From an uncultured Phaeodactylibacter sp. (GTDB lineage: Bacteria; Bacteroidota; Bacteroidia; Chitinophagales; Saprospiraceae), in assembly GCA_913062745.1 (NCBI GenBank), contig CAJXXJ010000304.1, forward strand, positions 1 through 5,399: 5,399 nucleotides of DNA, in the 5' to 3' direction. The notes beneath the pieces were generated by a model. The model searched no databases and had not been told where the DNA came from. It saw nothing but the letters and a program-made list of their open reading frames with translations. How positions within the stretch are numbered: position 1 is the first letter of the stretch; every line of letters begins with the position of its first letter. Positions 4,868 to 5,399 of the stretch are shown in pieces. Both the position numbers and the translations under genes were made by a program.

Positions 4868-5399
4868 CTATTGCTGCTGCGATATCTCCTTCTGTTCCTT
4901 AATATACTGTTTGGGCGTCTGCCCGGTCAGGTCCTTAAAGACCTTATAGAAGGTAGATTTGTTTTTGAAGCCGCACTGCAGCGCTATACCAAAGAGCGTA
5001 AGGTTTTTATACTGCGGCTCCTGTATTTTTTTCTTGACTTCCTCAATGCGGAACTGATTGATAAATGTCTGGAAGTTGGTGCCGATGGTGTGGTTGACTA
5101 CCTGCGACAGGTACTTGGTATTGGTGCCCAGGCGATCGGCAACATCCTTGAGCGTCAGGTTGGGCTGAAGGAATAGGGCTTCCTCCTCGATGAGCTCTTT
5201 CAGCCGCTGATAAAGCTTAAGCTCTTCCGCTCCCTTGAGGCTGCTGGAGCTGTACTTTTGCTCAAGCTTGAGCAGCGGCACTTCCATTTCCGCTTCGCTT
5301 ACCTTGTTGCCATCCACCTCAAAAGCAATAAAGTTGATCAACTCCTGCTCATCGTTGAATACCGGGTGGATAACGAGGCGGCACAGGTATTCTTCTCCG
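4868..5399 (-). CDS. PAS-AraC family transcriptional regulator, C-terminal part (5' end outside window)
   Basis: A DNA-binding transcription regulator, cut by the right edge. The frame is open to the last base, so the visible 176 codons are only the C-terminal part. The first visible residues (GEEYLCRLVIHPVFNDEQ, then ELINFIAFEVD) match the end of a PAS/PAC sensory domain, whose usual form is E-Y-W-x-R-x-x-I-x-P-V-F-x-x-x-G-x-L-x-x-F-I-A-x-x-x-D. A charged linker follows (about visible 30-65). Then comes an AraC-type double helix-turn-helix: first HTH TLKDVADRLGTNTKYLSQVV (about 82-101) and second HTH LTLFGIALQCGFKNKSTFYK (about 133-152), closing with the family signature FKDLTGQTPKQY. A TTG at 5339-5341 can be read as a start but lies inside the PAS fold and is surely internal. 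The signal sensed and the target genes are unknown; the palindrome at 4813 is close but untested as a target. Confidence 0.9.
   Translation of the reverse strand, partial: GEEYLCRLVIHPVFNDEQELINFIAFEVDGNKVSEAEMEVPLLKLEQKYSSSSLKGAEELKLYQRLKELIEEEALFLQPNLTLKDVADRLGTNTKYLSQVVNHTIGTNFQTFINQFRIEEVKKKIQEPQYKNLTLFGIALQCGFKNKSTFYKVFKDLTGQTPKQYIKEQKEISQQQ

Noticed and set aside
4865..5176. 103-codon plus-strand frame opposite the AraC domain
   Set aside because: Leucine-rich product is the complement of the conserved HTH coding region, which is clearly the real gene.

Overview
The window looks like chromosomal DNA from a member of the Bacteroidota (Bacteroidetes). The reasons are a TonB-dependent receptor with an N-terminal CarboxypepD_reg-like domain, a PAS-AraC type regulator, a helical hypothetical protein of a kind I recall from this phylum, and promoters of the phylum-specific form (TTG or TTTG, about 17-21 nt, then TAnnTTTG). 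Genes are GC-rich and intergenic stretches are AT-rich. I cannot name a genus with confidence; the style fits Saprospiria/Lewinella-like or related groups.

Layout. (1) 42-746, minus: a 234-aa soluble, all-helical protein of unknown function with a well-formed promoter at 770-800. (2) A 215-bp AT-rich divergent spacer. (3) 962-3316, plus: a complete 784-aa TonB-dependent outer-membrane receptor with no SusD-like partner in view. (4) 3317-3773: a 457-bp spacer that is not empty. It holds a GC-rich structured segment after the receptor, an inverted repeat, a Bacteroidota-type promoter (3471-3499), a 25-codon reading frame (3546-3623) that continues in the same frame past an amber codon to a TGA, and a strong intrinsic terminator (3671-3707). 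Together these look like an independent transcript of about 200 nt. A second promoter (3722-3754) follows for the next gene. (5) 3774-4400, plus: a 208-aa lipoprotein with MORN_2/YwqK-type repeats. (6) 4415-4447: a terminator that works on both strands between convergent genes. (7) 4497-4787, minus: an unrecognised 96-aa reading frame. (8) A perfect 10+10 palindrome at 4813-4834. (9) 4868 to the right edge, minus: the C-terminal part of a PAS-AraC regulator whose beginning lies outside the window.

The genes do not form an obvious single pathway. The receptor and the lipoprotein are envelope proteins; the helical protein and the regulator are predicted cytoplasmic. The strongest candidate for something undescribed is the small transcription unit at 3471-3707, which could be an sRNA, a small-peptide gene or a nonsense-interrupted peptide gene. 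No CRISPR array, insertion sequence, tRNA or rRNA was seen.
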